From: Mucilaginibacter jinjuensis
GTDB lineage: Bacteria > Bacteroidota > Bacteroidia > Sphingobacteriales > Sphingobacteriaceae
Direction: 5' to 3'
Assembly: GCF_028596025.1 (NCBI RefSeq)
Contig: NZ_CP117167.1
Coordinates: forward strand, 1,922,001 to 1,986,000
DNA: 64,000 bases
The notes beneath the pieces are model-generated. The model saw nothing but the letters and a program-made list of their open reading frames with translations, searched no databases and was not told the origin of the DNA. Positions 35,351 to 43,352 of this stretch are shown piece by piece (position 1 is the first letter of the stretch; the number at the start of each line of letters is the position of its first letter). The position numbers and the translations under genes were made by a program.

Positions 35351-35441
35351 TTTGTCATTGCGAGCGATAGCGTGGCAATCTCGTCGCATGTATGTCCGAT
35401 CTGAACAGCTACGAGATTGCTTCGTATCTCGCAATGACAAA
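35351..35441. repeat. REP-like palindrome, GTCATTGCGAG family, copy 4
   Basis: Left arm 35351-35384 (TTTGTCATTGCGAG, then CAATCTCGT) and right arm 35411-35441 (ACGAGATTGC ... GCAATGACAAA), imperfect in the middle. Lies between convergent alkB and ompA-type genes. Confidence 0.85.
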
Positions 35442-35464
35442 GTTAATTAATTATACAAAACAAA

Positions 35465-35488
35465 AAGGCCTTCCATCCGGAAGGCCTT
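35465..35488 (-). terminator. hairpin after the OmpA-type gene
   Basis: Stem AAGGCCTTCC / GGAAGGCCTT, loop ATCC. 24 bp beyond the minus-strand stop, with a T-run on that strand. Confidence 0.8.
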
Positions 35489-35512
35489 CTTGCATAGCAT
35501 CGCTATTTAATA

Positions 35513-36388
35513 TTATTGTTTTGGAGCTGTATCCTGTTTTTCAGGCGCTTTACCAATCAGGTCCATAAACTGATCCAGTTTAGGGGTGATGATAATTTGG
35601 GTACGTCTGTTTTTAGCTTTACCATCTGGGGTGCTGTTATCGGCAATTGGGTTATACTCGCCACGGCCACCGGCTGTTAAGCGTTTAGGGTCAACATTGT
35701 AGGTAGTTTGTAAGGCCATAACTACAGATGATGCTCTTAGCGTACTTAAATCCCAGTTGTTGCGGATGTTTTTCTGAGAGATTGGAATGTTATCAGTGTT
35801 ACCTTCAATCAGCACATCATAGCCGTTATAGTCGGTAATGATTTTAGCAATTTTGGCTAAAGTTGCACCTGCTTTATCAGAGATTTCATAGCTGCCAGAT
35901 TTGTACAGCATGTTATCAGCAAGCGAAATATAAACTACGCCTTTTAATACCTGTACATCAACGTCTTTAACTTCCTGCTGACTTAATGAACGGGTTAAGT
36001 TGTTAGTTAACACCATGTTAAGTGAGTCGCTTTTGTTTTTGGTATTAACCAGTTGCTGGATGTATTTGTTAGAACTGTTAATCTCATCAACCAGTTTAGA
36101 AATGTTTACGTTACCCTGGCTGCTCGAGTTTAAACACTTGTTAAGGGCATCCTGTAAAGCAATTGTGTTTGCTTTTTCTGAAGCAATTTGCTCTTCCAGA
36201 CTTTTAATACGGTTATTGGCAACGGCAAGGCCCTGCTCGCTGGTTTGGTACTTCACGCTTAAGTCGCGGGTACTGTTTTGCAATTGGGTGTAATTGTCGT
36301 TAAGTTCTTTGTATTTTTTGTTGCTTACGCAGCTTGTGGCTAAACCTGCTACTACTAACAGTGCCGGTATAATGATTGGAAACTTCAT
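35513..36388 (-). CDS. OmpA-family lipoprotein
   Basis: 291-residue envelope protein anchoring the outer membrane to peptidoglycan. Lipobox ATSC at residues 17-20. A coiled coil (residues about 25-105, NNRIKSLEEQIASEKANT) is followed by an OmpA C-terminal domain from about residue 155: MLYKSGSYEISDKAGATLAK, VLIEGNTDNIPIS, NNWDLSTLRASSVV and GRGEYNPIADNST with NRRTQI, the peptidoglycan-binding residues. A C-terminal extension is Lys/Pro/Gln-rich. Confidence 0.92.
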   Translation of the reverse strand: MKFPIIIPALLVVAGLATSCVSNKKYKELNDNYTQLQNSTRDLSVKYQTSEQGLAVANNRIKSLEEQIASEKANTIALQDALNKCLNSSSQGNVNISKLVDEINSSNKYIQQLVNTKNKSDSLNMVLTNNLTRSLSQQEVKDVDVQVLKGVVYISLADNMLYKSGSYEISDKAGATLAKIAKIITDYNGYDVLIEGNTDNIPISQKNIRNNWDLSTLRASSVVMALQTTYNVDPKRLTAGGRGEYNPIADNSTPDGKAKNRRTQIIITPKLDQFMDLIGKAPEKQDTAPKQ

Positions 36389-36591
36389 AAATACTTGTAT
36401 TTGTTTTTTTAAAGGTATAACATAAATATGTTAATGAATAATAACCAAACTACACATTTAAAGTTTTATTATTTATAAAAGGTTGATTTTCAACAAGCTG
36501 AAAATTATTAAACTTAGGCGAAAAGAAATATTGCGTGAGAGTGATAAAAGAAGGAGAGATATTGATGTATTGAAGGTATCGTCACCTTGAC

Positions 36592-36673
36592 CGTCATTGC
36601 GAGGAACGAAGCAATCCCCGATATGCAGAGCCGTTCTGTATAGTCCGCGATTGCTTCGTTCCTCGCAATGACG
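36592..36673. repeat. REP-like palindrome, GTCATTGCGAG family, copy 5
   Basis: Left arm 36592-36620 (CGTCATTGCGAGG) and right arm 36646-36673 (CCTCGCAATGACG), nearly perfect, with a 25-bp loop. Ends 8 bp before the 3' end of the HxlR gene. Confidence 0.85.
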
Positions 36674-36680
36674 TGATAGT

Positions 36681-37100
36681 TTATAATCTGGATGGCTCCA
36701 ACTTTCCATCAACCCCAACCACAGCCTCGCTCTTCGCCACATAACAACTGCTATCCGGGGTAATCAATTCGCCATTGCTGTTGGTTAAGAACTGCGCACC
36801 CCAAACTTCGAGCGATTGGAAGATGGGTGTTAACCCCTGGCCCAGATCAGTGAATGAGTATTCTACTTTGGGGGGTACTACGGGATATACTTTGCGTTTT
36901 ACAATGCCGTCCTCTTCCAGCTCGCGAAGCTGCTGGGTGAGCATCTTTTCGGTAATGTCGGGGATGTTGTGTTTAATGTCAGAATAGCGGATGGGGCCGG
37001 CCAAAATTTTCTGTAAAATGGTCATTTTCCACTTGCCGCTTATTACGCTTAATGACGCTTCCATAGCGCAGCGATAGTTTTGATGTCTTTTTTCTGTCAT
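36681..37100 (-). CDS. HxlR-family transcription regulator
   Basis: 139-residue winged-helix regulator. NYRCAMEASLSVISGKWKMT holds the conserved Cys-start and the IxGKW motif, then LTQQLRELEEDGIVKRKVYP, the recognition helix and wing. The family often senses thiol-reactive or aldehyde stress through its conserved Cys. It is divergent from the SDR gene, 130 bp apart, and the palindrome at 37163 lies between; autoregulation and control of the SDR are likely. Confidence 0.9.
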   Translation of the reverse strand: MTEKRHQNYRCAMEASLSVISGKWKMTILQKILAGPIRYSDIKHNIPDITEKMLTQQLRELEEDGIVKRKVYPVVPPKVEYSFTDLGQGLTPIFQSLEVWGAQFLTNSNGELITPDSSCYVAKSEAVVGVDGKLEPSRL

Positions 37101-37162
37101 AATAAAAATGGCTGAATCCCTTTAAATAAAAGCGGCCCATAACCTACCAAAAAGTACGTTTC

Positions 37163-37176
37163 GCACTAAAAAGTGC
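37163..37176. promoter_or_regulatory. palindromic operator candidate between hxlR-type and SDR genes
   Basis: GCACTAAAAAGTGC, a perfect 5-bp inverted repeat spaced by four A, in the divergent promoter region, flanked by AGTACG. HxlR-type regulators bind similar A/T-centred palindromes; this is inference. Confidence 0.5.
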
Positions 37177-37230
37177 CTTCTTGTGGGGGTGTTAAATTAT
37201 GCGTCACTTTGATGTATCAAACATAAAGAT

Positions 37231-37986
37231 ATGAAAAAGTTAACTGGTAAAACAGCAATTATAACAGGCGGAAACAGCGGCATTGGCTTCGCTACCGCTC
37301 AGGAATTTATAGCAGAAGGCGCTAAAGTGATCATCACCGGCCGCAACCAAAAATCAATTAACGAGGCCGTTGCGCAACTGGGTGATAATGCCTACGGTGT
37401 AGTGTCTGACGCAGGCGATATGGCACAGGTAAAACAAATACAAGAGCAGGTAAAAGCAATTGCCCCTAACATCGATATTATATTTATCAATGCTGGTTTA
37501 GGCAAGTTTAACTCTGTTGACGACATGAGCGAAGAGATGTTCGACGAAATTATGAACGTAAACTTTAAAGGTGCTTACTTTACTCTGCAACAGTTGTTGC
37601 CACTGGTAAATGATGGTGGTTCTATCATCTTTAACACCTCTATCAACGCCCACATAGGCATGGCAGGTGCAAGTGTTTATGCAGCAAGTAAAGCAGCTTT
37701 ATTATCACTGATCCGTAACCTTTCTGCCGAGTTATTGCCACGTCGCATCAGGGTTAATGCTATCAGCCCCGGCCCGGTTGTTACACCATTGCATACTGCC
37801 GAAAAATTGGATATCAGCAACGAGCAACTGGAACAAATGGGTCAAGGTATACTGAGCCAATTGCCAATCGGCAGGTTTGGCCGTGCAGATGAGATCGCTA
37901 AAATAGCGCTGTTCTTCGCATCAGATGATTCGACCTTTGTATTGGGTGCCGAGTTGGTGGCCGACGGTGGTATGTATACGCTGTAA
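37231..37986 (+). CDS. short-chain dehydrogenase/reductase
   Basis: 251-residue NAD(P)-dependent oxidoreductase. Cofactor motif TGGNSGIGFATA, NAG at FINAGLG, catalytic Ser in IIFNTSINAHIG, YxxxK in YAASKAAL, followed by PGPVVTPL. Full length with C-terminal GAELVADGGMYTL. Paired divergently with an HxlR regulator, an arrangement typical for electrophile-response reductases. Confidence 0.92.
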   Translation: MKKLTGKTAIITGGNSGIGFATAQEFIAEGAKVIITGRNQKSINEAVAQLGDNAYGVVSDAGDMAQVKQIQEQVKAIAPNIDIIFINAGLGKFNSVDDMSEEMFDEIMNVNFKGAYFTLQQLLPLVNDGGSIIFNTSINAHIGMAGASVYAASKAALLSLIRNLSAELLPRRIRVNAISPGPVVTPLHTAEKLDISNEQLEQMGQGILSQLPIGRFGRADEIAKIALFFASDDSTFVLGAELVADGGMYTL

Positions 37987-38064
37987 GTAGTTGTCAGTTG
38001 TCGGCATCGTCGAATGTCTCTGACTTCGAACAGCAGTAGCATGTAAGCCAGATTTGCCGGGCGA

Positions 38065-38096
38065 AGAAGATTCTTCACTATCGTTCAGAATGACAA
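38065..38096. repeat. half copy of the GTCATTCTGA palindromic repeat
   Basis: GAAGATTCTTCACTATCG then TTCAGAATGACAA, matching the right part of the element at 15490-15581. Confidence 0.65.
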
Positions 38097-38114
38097 CAGT
38101 ATTATAGCAGAAAA

Positions 38115-38139
38115 GGCCTTCAATAAAATATTGAAGGCC
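38115..38139 (-). terminator. hairpin after the second OmpA-type gene
   Basis: Stem GGCCTTCAATA / TATTGAAGGCC with loop AAA, followed on the minus strand by TTTTC. It lies 24 bp past the stop at 38163 and could also act for the SDR gene. Confidence 0.8.
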
Positions 38140-38162
38140 CTTTCTGTTATTTATGGTTATTA

Positions 38163-38702
38163 TTATTGAATAACTTTTATTTCAACACGGCGGTTTAGCG
38201 CGCGGCCTTCTTCGGTTGTGTTATCGGCAATCGGTTTACTTTCGCCGTAACCTTTGGTGGTTAGGTTGGCGCCATTTACGCCTGCGTTTACCAGGTATGC
38301 TTTCACAGCGTTAGCACGATCTACAGATAGCGACATGTTATGCTCTGCAGAACCTTCGGCAGATGAGTTACCATTTAAAATTAATTTAGTGGTTGGTGCT
38401 GCTTTTAATGAGCCGGCAACCAGATCAAGCGTTTGGTATGAGTCTGTTTTTAACACAGCCGAGTTAAGCTCAAACTGCACGTTAGGGAAGTGAAAATCCT
38501 GTTGTGGAGGTGCCGGGGCTGGTTCTTGCTTCTCTGGCGCGGGTGCTGGTGCCGGAGCTGGTGTAACAGGTGCTGGGGCTGGTTTTACAGTATCGGTAGC
38601 AGGTTCTTGTTTTACTACTGCTTTCTTTGCTTTGCAGGCTGCGAGGCTAAATATTAATGATGCGGCTAATACAATTGATAGGTTGCTTTTTAAAAATTTC
38701 AT
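38163..38702 (-). CDS. OmpA/Pal-like lipoprotein with Pro/Ala linker
   Basis: 179 residues. Lipobox LAAC at residues 20-23, a long Pro/Ala/Glu linker (residues about 33-68) that would span the periplasm, then a peptidoglycan-binding OmpA domain: NSAVLKTDSYQTLD, LILNGNSSAEGSAEHNMSLS, RANAVKAYL, KGYGESKPIADN and ALNRRVEIKV. Similar to Pal-type anchors. Confidence 0.92.
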   Translation of the reverse strand: MKFLKSNLSIVLAASLIFSLAACKAKKAVVKQEPATDTVKPAPAPVTPAPAPAPAPEKQEPAPAPPQQDFHFPNVQFELNSAVLKTDSYQTLDLVAGSLKAAPTTKLILNGNSSAEGSAEHNMSLSVDRANAVKAYLVNAGVNGANLTTKGYGESKPIADNTTEEGRALNRRVEIKVIQ

Positions 38703-38824
38703 TGGTTTAAATTACTTTAAGGTGTACCGTTGTACGAATAAAAACAATTTTTTGATTTGAAAAGTATTCCGTTTGTTAAAAAAAGATGCGCTTAAATGGA
38801 ATTGGACGGGTCTTTAAACTAAAA

Positions 38825-38854
38825 AATCCCCCGGGCTAATAGCCTCAGAGGATT
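38825..38854 (-). terminator. hairpin after the acid phosphatase gene
   Basis: Outer stem AATCC / GGATT and inner stem GGCT / AGCC, with TTTTTT following on the minus strand; 24 bp beyond the stop of the phosphatase gene. Confidence 0.65.
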
Positions 38855-38877
38855 CAAAATATCTAGTTTACAGTAGC

Positions 38878-39852
38878 TTACTTAGTCAGTTCGGTTTGGT
38901 AAATAACCGCACCTTCTTTGTTGATTGCTCTCACATTAAAGCGGTTGGCATCAACAGCAAAATACATAAAGCCATGCTGTGAGGCCTCGAATTTGCTATA
39001 CGAAATACCTGCGGTAACATCAGTCAGCTCAGAACCTGCGCCCGAGATAAACTGGTGGGTATAACCTTCGGGTTTCAAATGTTGCAGTGAATGGTCGTGG
39101 CCAGACAGGTAAACATCTACCTTGTATTGTTCAAACACATCGGCCAATACCTTGCGTACTGTTAGGGTATCATAGTTTTTAATACGCGGGCCAACGGTGT
39201 AGTAGGGGTGGTGGCCAACTATTATTTTCCATTTTACATCGGCAGGGGTGTTTTTCAAAGTATCCTTTAACCAGGCCATCTGGATATCAACCTGTGGTTT
39301 CAGAGCTTCGTGCAGCATAGGGTCGGTATCAATCATAATAAACATGGCCTTGCCTTTATCCTTACCCAATGATACCTGTTTGGTATAATAGCGCGCAGGC
39401 ATGTTCCAGCGACGGCTTATTTTACTGTAGCGGATCTGTGCATCGGGATCGGTCAAATAGTCGTGGTTGCCGAGTATCGAAAACCAATCGCATTGCAGCG
39501 AATGGGCAGTATAAATATTCTCGAACGAGTAATGCCAAAGCGGATCTTGTTCGCTCACCACGCCTTTAGGGTAAAAGTTATCGCCCACAGAAATCACAAA
39601 ATCGTTAGGGTGTGCTGCACCCCAGAGGCCCATTTGTTTGGCAACTTCGGCCTGGTCATACTCGCCGTTGCGGCCCCAGTCGCCTATGGCCATAAAGTGC
39701 AGGGCATAATCGTCGTTTATTTTATCCTGATGGGTTAAGTCTTCGCTCTCTAAATGGGTTACGCCACCTTCGGCCAAACTGGCCAGCGGACTGATAATTG
39801 TTGCGCCTAAAGCGGTTAGGGTAGTGTTTCTTACAAAATCTCTGCGTTTCAT
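38878..39852 (-). CDS. purple acid phosphatase-like metallophosphoesterase (Tat-exported)
   Basis: 324-residue phosphatase hydrolysing phosphate esters outside the cytoplasm. A Tat-type leader (MKRRDFVRNTTLTALG) precedes the binuclear-metal motifs in order: IGDWG, SVGDNFYPKG, ILGNHDY, IVGHHPYYTV and LSGHDHSLQHL. The pattern is that of tartrate-resistant acid phosphatase (type 5). Full length with a single domain. Monocistronic. Confidence 0.9.
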   Translation of the reverse strand: MKRRDFVRNTTLTALGATIISPLASLAEGGVTHLESEDLTHQDKINDDYALHFMAIGDWGRNGEYDQAEVAKQMGLWGAAHPNDFVISVGDNFYPKGVVSEQDPLWHYSFENIYTAHSLQCDWFSILGNHDYLTDPDAQIRYSKISRRWNMPARYYTKQVSLGKDKGKAMFIMIDTDPMLHEALKPQVDIQMAWLKDTLKNTPADVKWKIIVGHHPYYTVGPRIKNYDTLTVRKVLADVFEQYKVDVYLSGHDHSLQHLKPEGYTHQFISGAGSELTDVTAGISYSKFEASQHGFMYFAVDANRFNVRAINKEGAVIYQTELTK

Positions 39853-40025
39853 ATATTCAATAGCGGCATGGTTAGGGGTTAATGATATATGCCGTTAAAA
39901 CCGATGTAATATACACAAAGTTGCATTTGTGTTGCAATATCAAATGTTTAAGTTATTGTAAATGAGAAATGTTGATAATGCCGACTAATGTTAATTGCGA
40001 TGATAGTTGTTAACATAATGATAAT

Positions 40026-40056
40026 ATTGTATTAACTTTATGATAACCTATTTTTG
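40026..40056 (+). promoter_or_regulatory. promoter of the Lys/Ala-rich small protein gene
   Basis: -33 ATTG (40026-40029), 19-bp spacer, -7 TATTTTTG (40049-40056), matching the TTTG-N19-TAnnTTTG consensus; 21 nt to the ATG. Confidence 0.65.
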
Positions 40057-40077
40057 CACAAATCTCAAAATATACTC

Positions 40078-40335
40078 ATGAAAAAATCTAAGCTGAAATC
40101 TCTCGTTAAAACTGCCCGTAAAAACGCTCAAAAAGATATCCAGATTGTTGTAGCTGCCGAATTAAAAGTTGCAGCCGGTAAATTAGGCCAGGATGTTGAA
40201 AGTCTGAGCAAAGCTATCGCAAAAGAATCTAAAAAAGTGGCTAAAAGAATAGCTCAAAAAATTAAGATAGATAAAGCTACATTAGTACAAGCTAATGATA
40301 CCGCCAAAGCTGCAGCAGCAGTTGAGAGTGTTTAA
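40078..40335 (+). CDS. small Lys/Ala-rich basic protein
   Basis: 85 residues: MKKSKLKSLVKTARKNAQKD, then alternating Lys/Ala helices ending AAAAVESV. No Cys, Trp or membrane helix. The composition recalls histone-H1-like or nucleoid proteins, but I see no diagnostic motif. Start chosen at ATG 40078 rather than TTG 40054, because the promoter's -7 box overlaps the latter. Confidence 0.72.
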   Translation: MKKSKLKSLVKTARKNAQKDIQIVVAAELKVAAGKLGQDVESLSKAIAKESKKVAKRIAQKIKIDKATLVQANDTAKAAAAVESV

Positions 40336-40366
40336 TAAACAATAAGTTTATAAATTGCCGCGTTTG

Positions 40367-40391
40367 CGTTCAAGCGTATCCCGCTTGAACG
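40367..40391. terminator. hairpin downstream of the Lys/Ala-rich gene
   Basis: Perfect 10-bp stem CGTTCAAGCG / CGCTTGAACG, 5-nt loop; no clear T-run follows, so it may be a weak terminator or RNA-stabilising element. Confidence 0.5.
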
Positions 40392-40495
40392 TTGGCTGCG
40401 TGTATATTAAAGCCAACAATAGTTGAAAAATAATTCTGCTGTTTATTTGGATTAATTATAAATAATGTTGATTTTCGCATTGCAATAGATCATTA

Positions 40496-40864
40496 ATGCA
40501 AGCGACAGAGACTATTACTACCCGTACAAGTATAAGCGAAGTATTTAAAACTGCTTCGGGTGCTGTTTACCAGTGCGATAAAGATAATTGCTGGTATATT
40601 GACTTTGCCGGTAAGCTTAACCGCTTCGATTACCGCTGCCTGCACAAACTCCGCAAGGCTGTATATCATATTGATGTTGAGGCGCTTTTGCTTAACCCCC
40701 AACGCAGCGCCGACATGGAAATCGTTTTTATCTGTGCCTGCGACCATACTTATATACTTACTCACCTCGAAATTATTGCGCTGAAAGAGCTGCTGCAAGG
40801 TACCTTTACCATGCTGGAGCTTAACCACATTTTGCACGAAAGGCTGTACCGCTGGGCTGCTTAA
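40496..40864 (+). CDS. hypothetical protein with Cys pair
   Basis: 122 residues, soluble. Distinct regions are a C-terminal ELLQGTFTMLELNHILHERL and a VFICACDHTYIL segment with two Cys plus His, possibly a metal site. Resembles small DUF-type proteins of Bacteroidota, but I do not assign a family. Upstream of ferritin, 104 bp apart, same direction. Confidence 0.65.
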   Translation: MQATETITTRTSISEVFKTASGAVYQCDKDNCWYIDFAGKLNRFDYRCLHKLRKAVYHIDVEALLLNPQRSADMEIVFICACDHTYILTHLEIIALKELLQGTFTMLELNHILHERLYRWAA

Positions 40865-40968
40865 GCGTATTAAGACTCATTTCATATTAATATTTATATA
40901 TACACATATCATTTTATAGCACTATAATTGCTATAGATACCCTGATTTAACCTTAAATCGAAATTGAT

Positions 40969-41499
40969 ATGAAAGATATAATGCGCATAAAATGTCTTAT
41001 TTCTAACGAAATGGAGACTATTTTAAACCAACAGATACGTAAAGAAGCACAGTCGTCATCTATATACCTGGCTATGGCTTCATGGTGTGATAGAAATGGC
41101 TTTGATGGCTCATCTACCTACTTTTTTAAACAAGCCGAAGAAGAAAGACAGCATCAGCTTAAATTCTTTAAATATGTACTTGATATGGGTGCCACGGCCA
41201 TTTCTCCGGATGTAAGCGGTATCAAAATTGAGTACAACTCGTTCCGAGAGGTATTTGAAGATGCTTTAGACCAGGAGATCAGTGTAACCAATGCCATCAA
41301 AAATATTGCAGCCCTTTGCCACAAAGAGCAGGATTACGTTACCATGGAATTTTTAAACTGGTTCCTGAAAGAACAACGTGAAGAAGAATACAAAGCACGC
41401 CGAGCACTCGAATTGTTTGAAGTTATTGGCGAAGAAGGTACCGGCCGCTGGCAGATTGATAAGCACATTGGCGATATCAGATACGATAGTGAAGCTTAA
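40969..41499 (+). CDS. ferritin
   Basis: 176-residue non-haem ferritin storing iron as ferric mineral in a 24-mer shell. Ferroxidase ligands are visible in helices A-D: ILNQQIRKEAQSSSIYLAMA (Glu), AEEERQHQLKFF (Glu and His), AALCHKEQDYVTMEFLNWFL (Glu) and KEQREEEYKARRAL. The stop codon directly abuts the stop of the convergent ferredoxin-like gene. Confidence 0.95.
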   Translation: MKDIMRIKCLISNEMETILNQQIRKEAQSSSIYLAMASWCDRNGFDGSSTYFFKQAEEERQHQLKFFKYVLDMGATAISPDVSGIKIEYNSFREVFEDALDQEISVTNAIKNIAALCHKEQDYVTMEFLNWFLKEQREEEYKARRALELFEVIGEEGTGRWQIDKHIGDIRYDSEA

Positions 41500-41778
41500 T
41501 TAAATAGCATCAGGAGATTTATCGAGCGATTTTAATAGCTTGAGAACCTCTTTCTCCGAATATTCTTTTAGCCAGATATTACCTGGTTGTATAGTACAGA
41601 CCGGTGCATAATCGCACCGGTCTGTGCATTCTATCCTTAATACTTCAATCTCCTCTTTTCCTTCATGATATTTGGCAAATGATGTTGCCAGCTTATAAAG
41701 GCTTTTGCCACCCCGTTTAGCGCATTTACTGCCTGTGCATACGTAAAGCACTCTATCGGGTATAGTAAACTTGCTCAT
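41500..41778 (-). CDS. thioredoxin-like [2Fe-2S] ferredoxin
   Basis: 92-residue single-domain protein with four cluster cysteines: CTGSKCAKRGGKSL near the N-terminus and CTDRCDYAPVC later. The arrangement is that of thioredoxin-fold ferredoxins (NuoE-like), which act as electron carriers. Convergent with ferritin with no intergenic base, so its transcript can pair with the end of the ferritin mRNA. A -7 box TAATTTTG precedes it. Confidence 0.9.
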   Translation of the reverse strand: MSKFTIPDRVLYVCTGSKCAKRGGKSLYKLATSFAKYHEGKEEIEVLRIECTDRCDYAPVCTIQPGNIWLKEYSEKEVLKLLKSLDKSPDAI

Positions 41779-41805
41779 GCTGTTTATGTTAGCTATATAT
41801 TAACG

Positions 41806-41813
41806 CAAAATTA
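41806..41813 (-). promoter_or_regulatory. -7 box TAATTTTG of the ferredoxin gene
   Basis: TAnnTTTG match on the minus strand, 27 nt ahead of the ATG at 41778. Confidence 0.45.
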
Positions 41814-41865
41814 CGTTTTATTATATAGTTGTGTACCAGTGGCAAGATTAATTACAGAAATCTGT

Positions 41866-42378
41866 TTAACTGCGGTCCCAAAATGCAGGTGGCTCAATAC
41901 CCAGCGAACGCAGGTAAACATAACCCTGACCGCGGTGGTGGATTTCGTTATCAATCCAATACAAAATCATGTTATAGATGGGTGCTTCGTACATGCCAAA
42001 GGCCAATACCTTTTCGTGAAATTGCTCCGGGGTTATTTGTGGCCAGTAAGCCAGTATATCTTCGGTAACTTCGTCCCATACACGCAGTAATTCTGCTTTG
42101 GTTTTAATAGGAGAGCGGCCCTGGCGATAATCCAGTTCGGGTGTAAACTGCCAGTCGCCGGTGATAAGCGCTTTAATACCGATACCTGCAATGCCTAACA
42201 CTTCTTTAGCCATGTCTGCAAAAGGACGCATGCCGCCGATGGTATGGTTAAAAAGCTGGTCTTCCGGGAAGATTTCGATCAACCGTTTGGTAAGCCAGCG
42301 ATGGCCGAGCCATTGCTCCAGAAATTCTTCGGGAGTGATGATTTGAACTGTGGTTTCAATTGCTTGTTGGTTTTCCAT
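41866..42378 (-). CDS. DinB-family protein
   Basis: 170-residue four-helix protein of the DinB/YfiT group of thiol-dependent or metal-binding enzymes. His ligands likely in LFNHTIGGMRPF and NEIHHRGQGYVYLRSLG. Start taken at ATG 42378 (MENQQAIETTVQ); the open frame upstream adds only MLINHQHTNT. No operon partner. Confidence 0.82.
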   Translation of the reverse strand: MENQQAIETTVQIITPEEFLEQWLGHRWLTKRLIEIFPEDQLFNHTIGGMRPFADMAKEVLGIAGIGIKALITGDWQFTPELDYRQGRSPIKTKAELLRVWDEVTEDILAYWPQITPEQFHEKVLAFGMYEAPIYNMILYWIDNEIHHRGQGYVYLRSLGIEPPAFWDRS

Positions 42379-42490
42379 TGTGTTTGTGTGTTGATGATTT
42401 ATAAGCAAAGAAACCGGGGGCGAGTGACAGCCCTATGTCAGCAGGAAATTGAGAAATGAAATTTTTTTGTAGTTTTTATGAACGTTATTA

Positions 42491-42527
42491 TACCCCTTAT
42501 TAAAGGAAGTGGTATCGCTGTCATTGC
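42491..42527. repeat. truncated inverted copy of the MITE-like element
   Basis: TACCCCTTATTA followed by GGAAGTGGTATCGCTGTC and ATTGC matches the reverse complement of the right part of copy A (20235-20336). It directly precedes full copy B. Confidence 0.7.
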
Positions 42528-42645
42528 CTCAATTTTACCCCTTATTAACACTTTTGCAAATTGCAAAGCCTGTGGTGTTCCCCTAATTTAGGGGAATGCA
42601 GTGTCTGTGCTAAACTTCTTGCTTTAATAAGAGGTAAAATTGAGG
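42527..42645. repeat. MITE-like palindromic element, full copy B
   Basis: Perfect 13-bp terminal inverted repeats CCTCAATTTTACC / GGTAAAATTGAGG; inside, TACCCCTTATTA ... TAATAAGAGGTA (42536-42636) and the centre TTCCCCTAATTTAGGGGAA, strongly similar to copy A. Noncoding, between the DinB and Crp/Fnr genes. Confidence 0.85.
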
Positions 42646-42708
42646 TTGATTAATTAGCTGTATTCGTTCAATTATAATAATTAACTTTTATCATTTATTT
42701 TGCACACC

Positions 42709-43281
42709 ATGTATCCGCAACTTTTAGCCCATATTAAAAGATATGTTCAGTTAACTGAACAAGAAGAGCAATTGCTGTGTGATAACCTCGAACTGATTAA
42801 CCTTAAAAAGAAACAATTTTTACTCGAACCGGGTAAGCACTGTAAAGGCAATTATTTTGTACTGAAAGGGTGTTTGCGGTTATACATCGTGAATAATAAA
42901 CTGAATGAGCAAATACTTCAGTTCGGGCTCGAGAATTGGTGGATAGCCGATCAGGATAGTTTGCTCAATAAACAGCCATCCAGTTGCTACATCCAGGCCA
43001 TTGCAGAATCGGAACTGGTTTTGCTGACAGAGCATAACAGGCAATTGCTGTTTGAAAAGGTGCCCAAGCTTGAAACGTACTTTCTAATTATGATGCAGAA
43101 ATCGTTTGTGGCATCACAGCGCCGAATTGGCTTTATCTTTAATATGAATGACGAAGAGCGATATCGCCATTTCGCCAAACTATTCCCCGATTTTTTGCAG
43201 CGTGTACCTCAATATATGCTGGCCAGTTACCTCGGCTTCACCCCACAGTTTATGAGCAGGCTGCGGGCAAAGAAAATCTGA
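42709..43281 (+). CDS. Crp/Fnr-type transcription regulator
   Basis: 190-residue protein. The N-terminal cyclic-nucleotide-binding-like beta-roll (residues about 20-115, KKKQFLLEPGKHCKGNYFVL and KGCLRLYIVNN) is followed by a helix and a short C-terminal helix-turn-helix (VPQYMLASYLGFTPQFMSRL). Effector residues of true CRP (cAMP pocket) are not evident. Precedes the AhpD-like gene by 71 bp and probably regulates it. Start at ATG 42709. Confidence 0.88.
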   Translation: MYPQLLAHIKRYVQLTEQEEQLLCDNLELINLKKKQFLLEPGKHCKGNYFVLKGCLRLYIVNNKLNEQILQFGLENWWIADQDSLLNKQPSSCYIQAIAESELVLLTEHNRQLLFEKVPKLETYFLIMMQKSFVASQRRIGFIFNMNDEERYRHFAKLFPDFLQRVPQYMLASYLGFTPQFMSRLRAKKI

Positions 43282-43352
43282 TTTTCTTAAACTCAGTTCA
43301 TTTTTCGGGAGGGTGTTTGTGGCGAACTTTGTTTTATCAAAACAATAAAACA

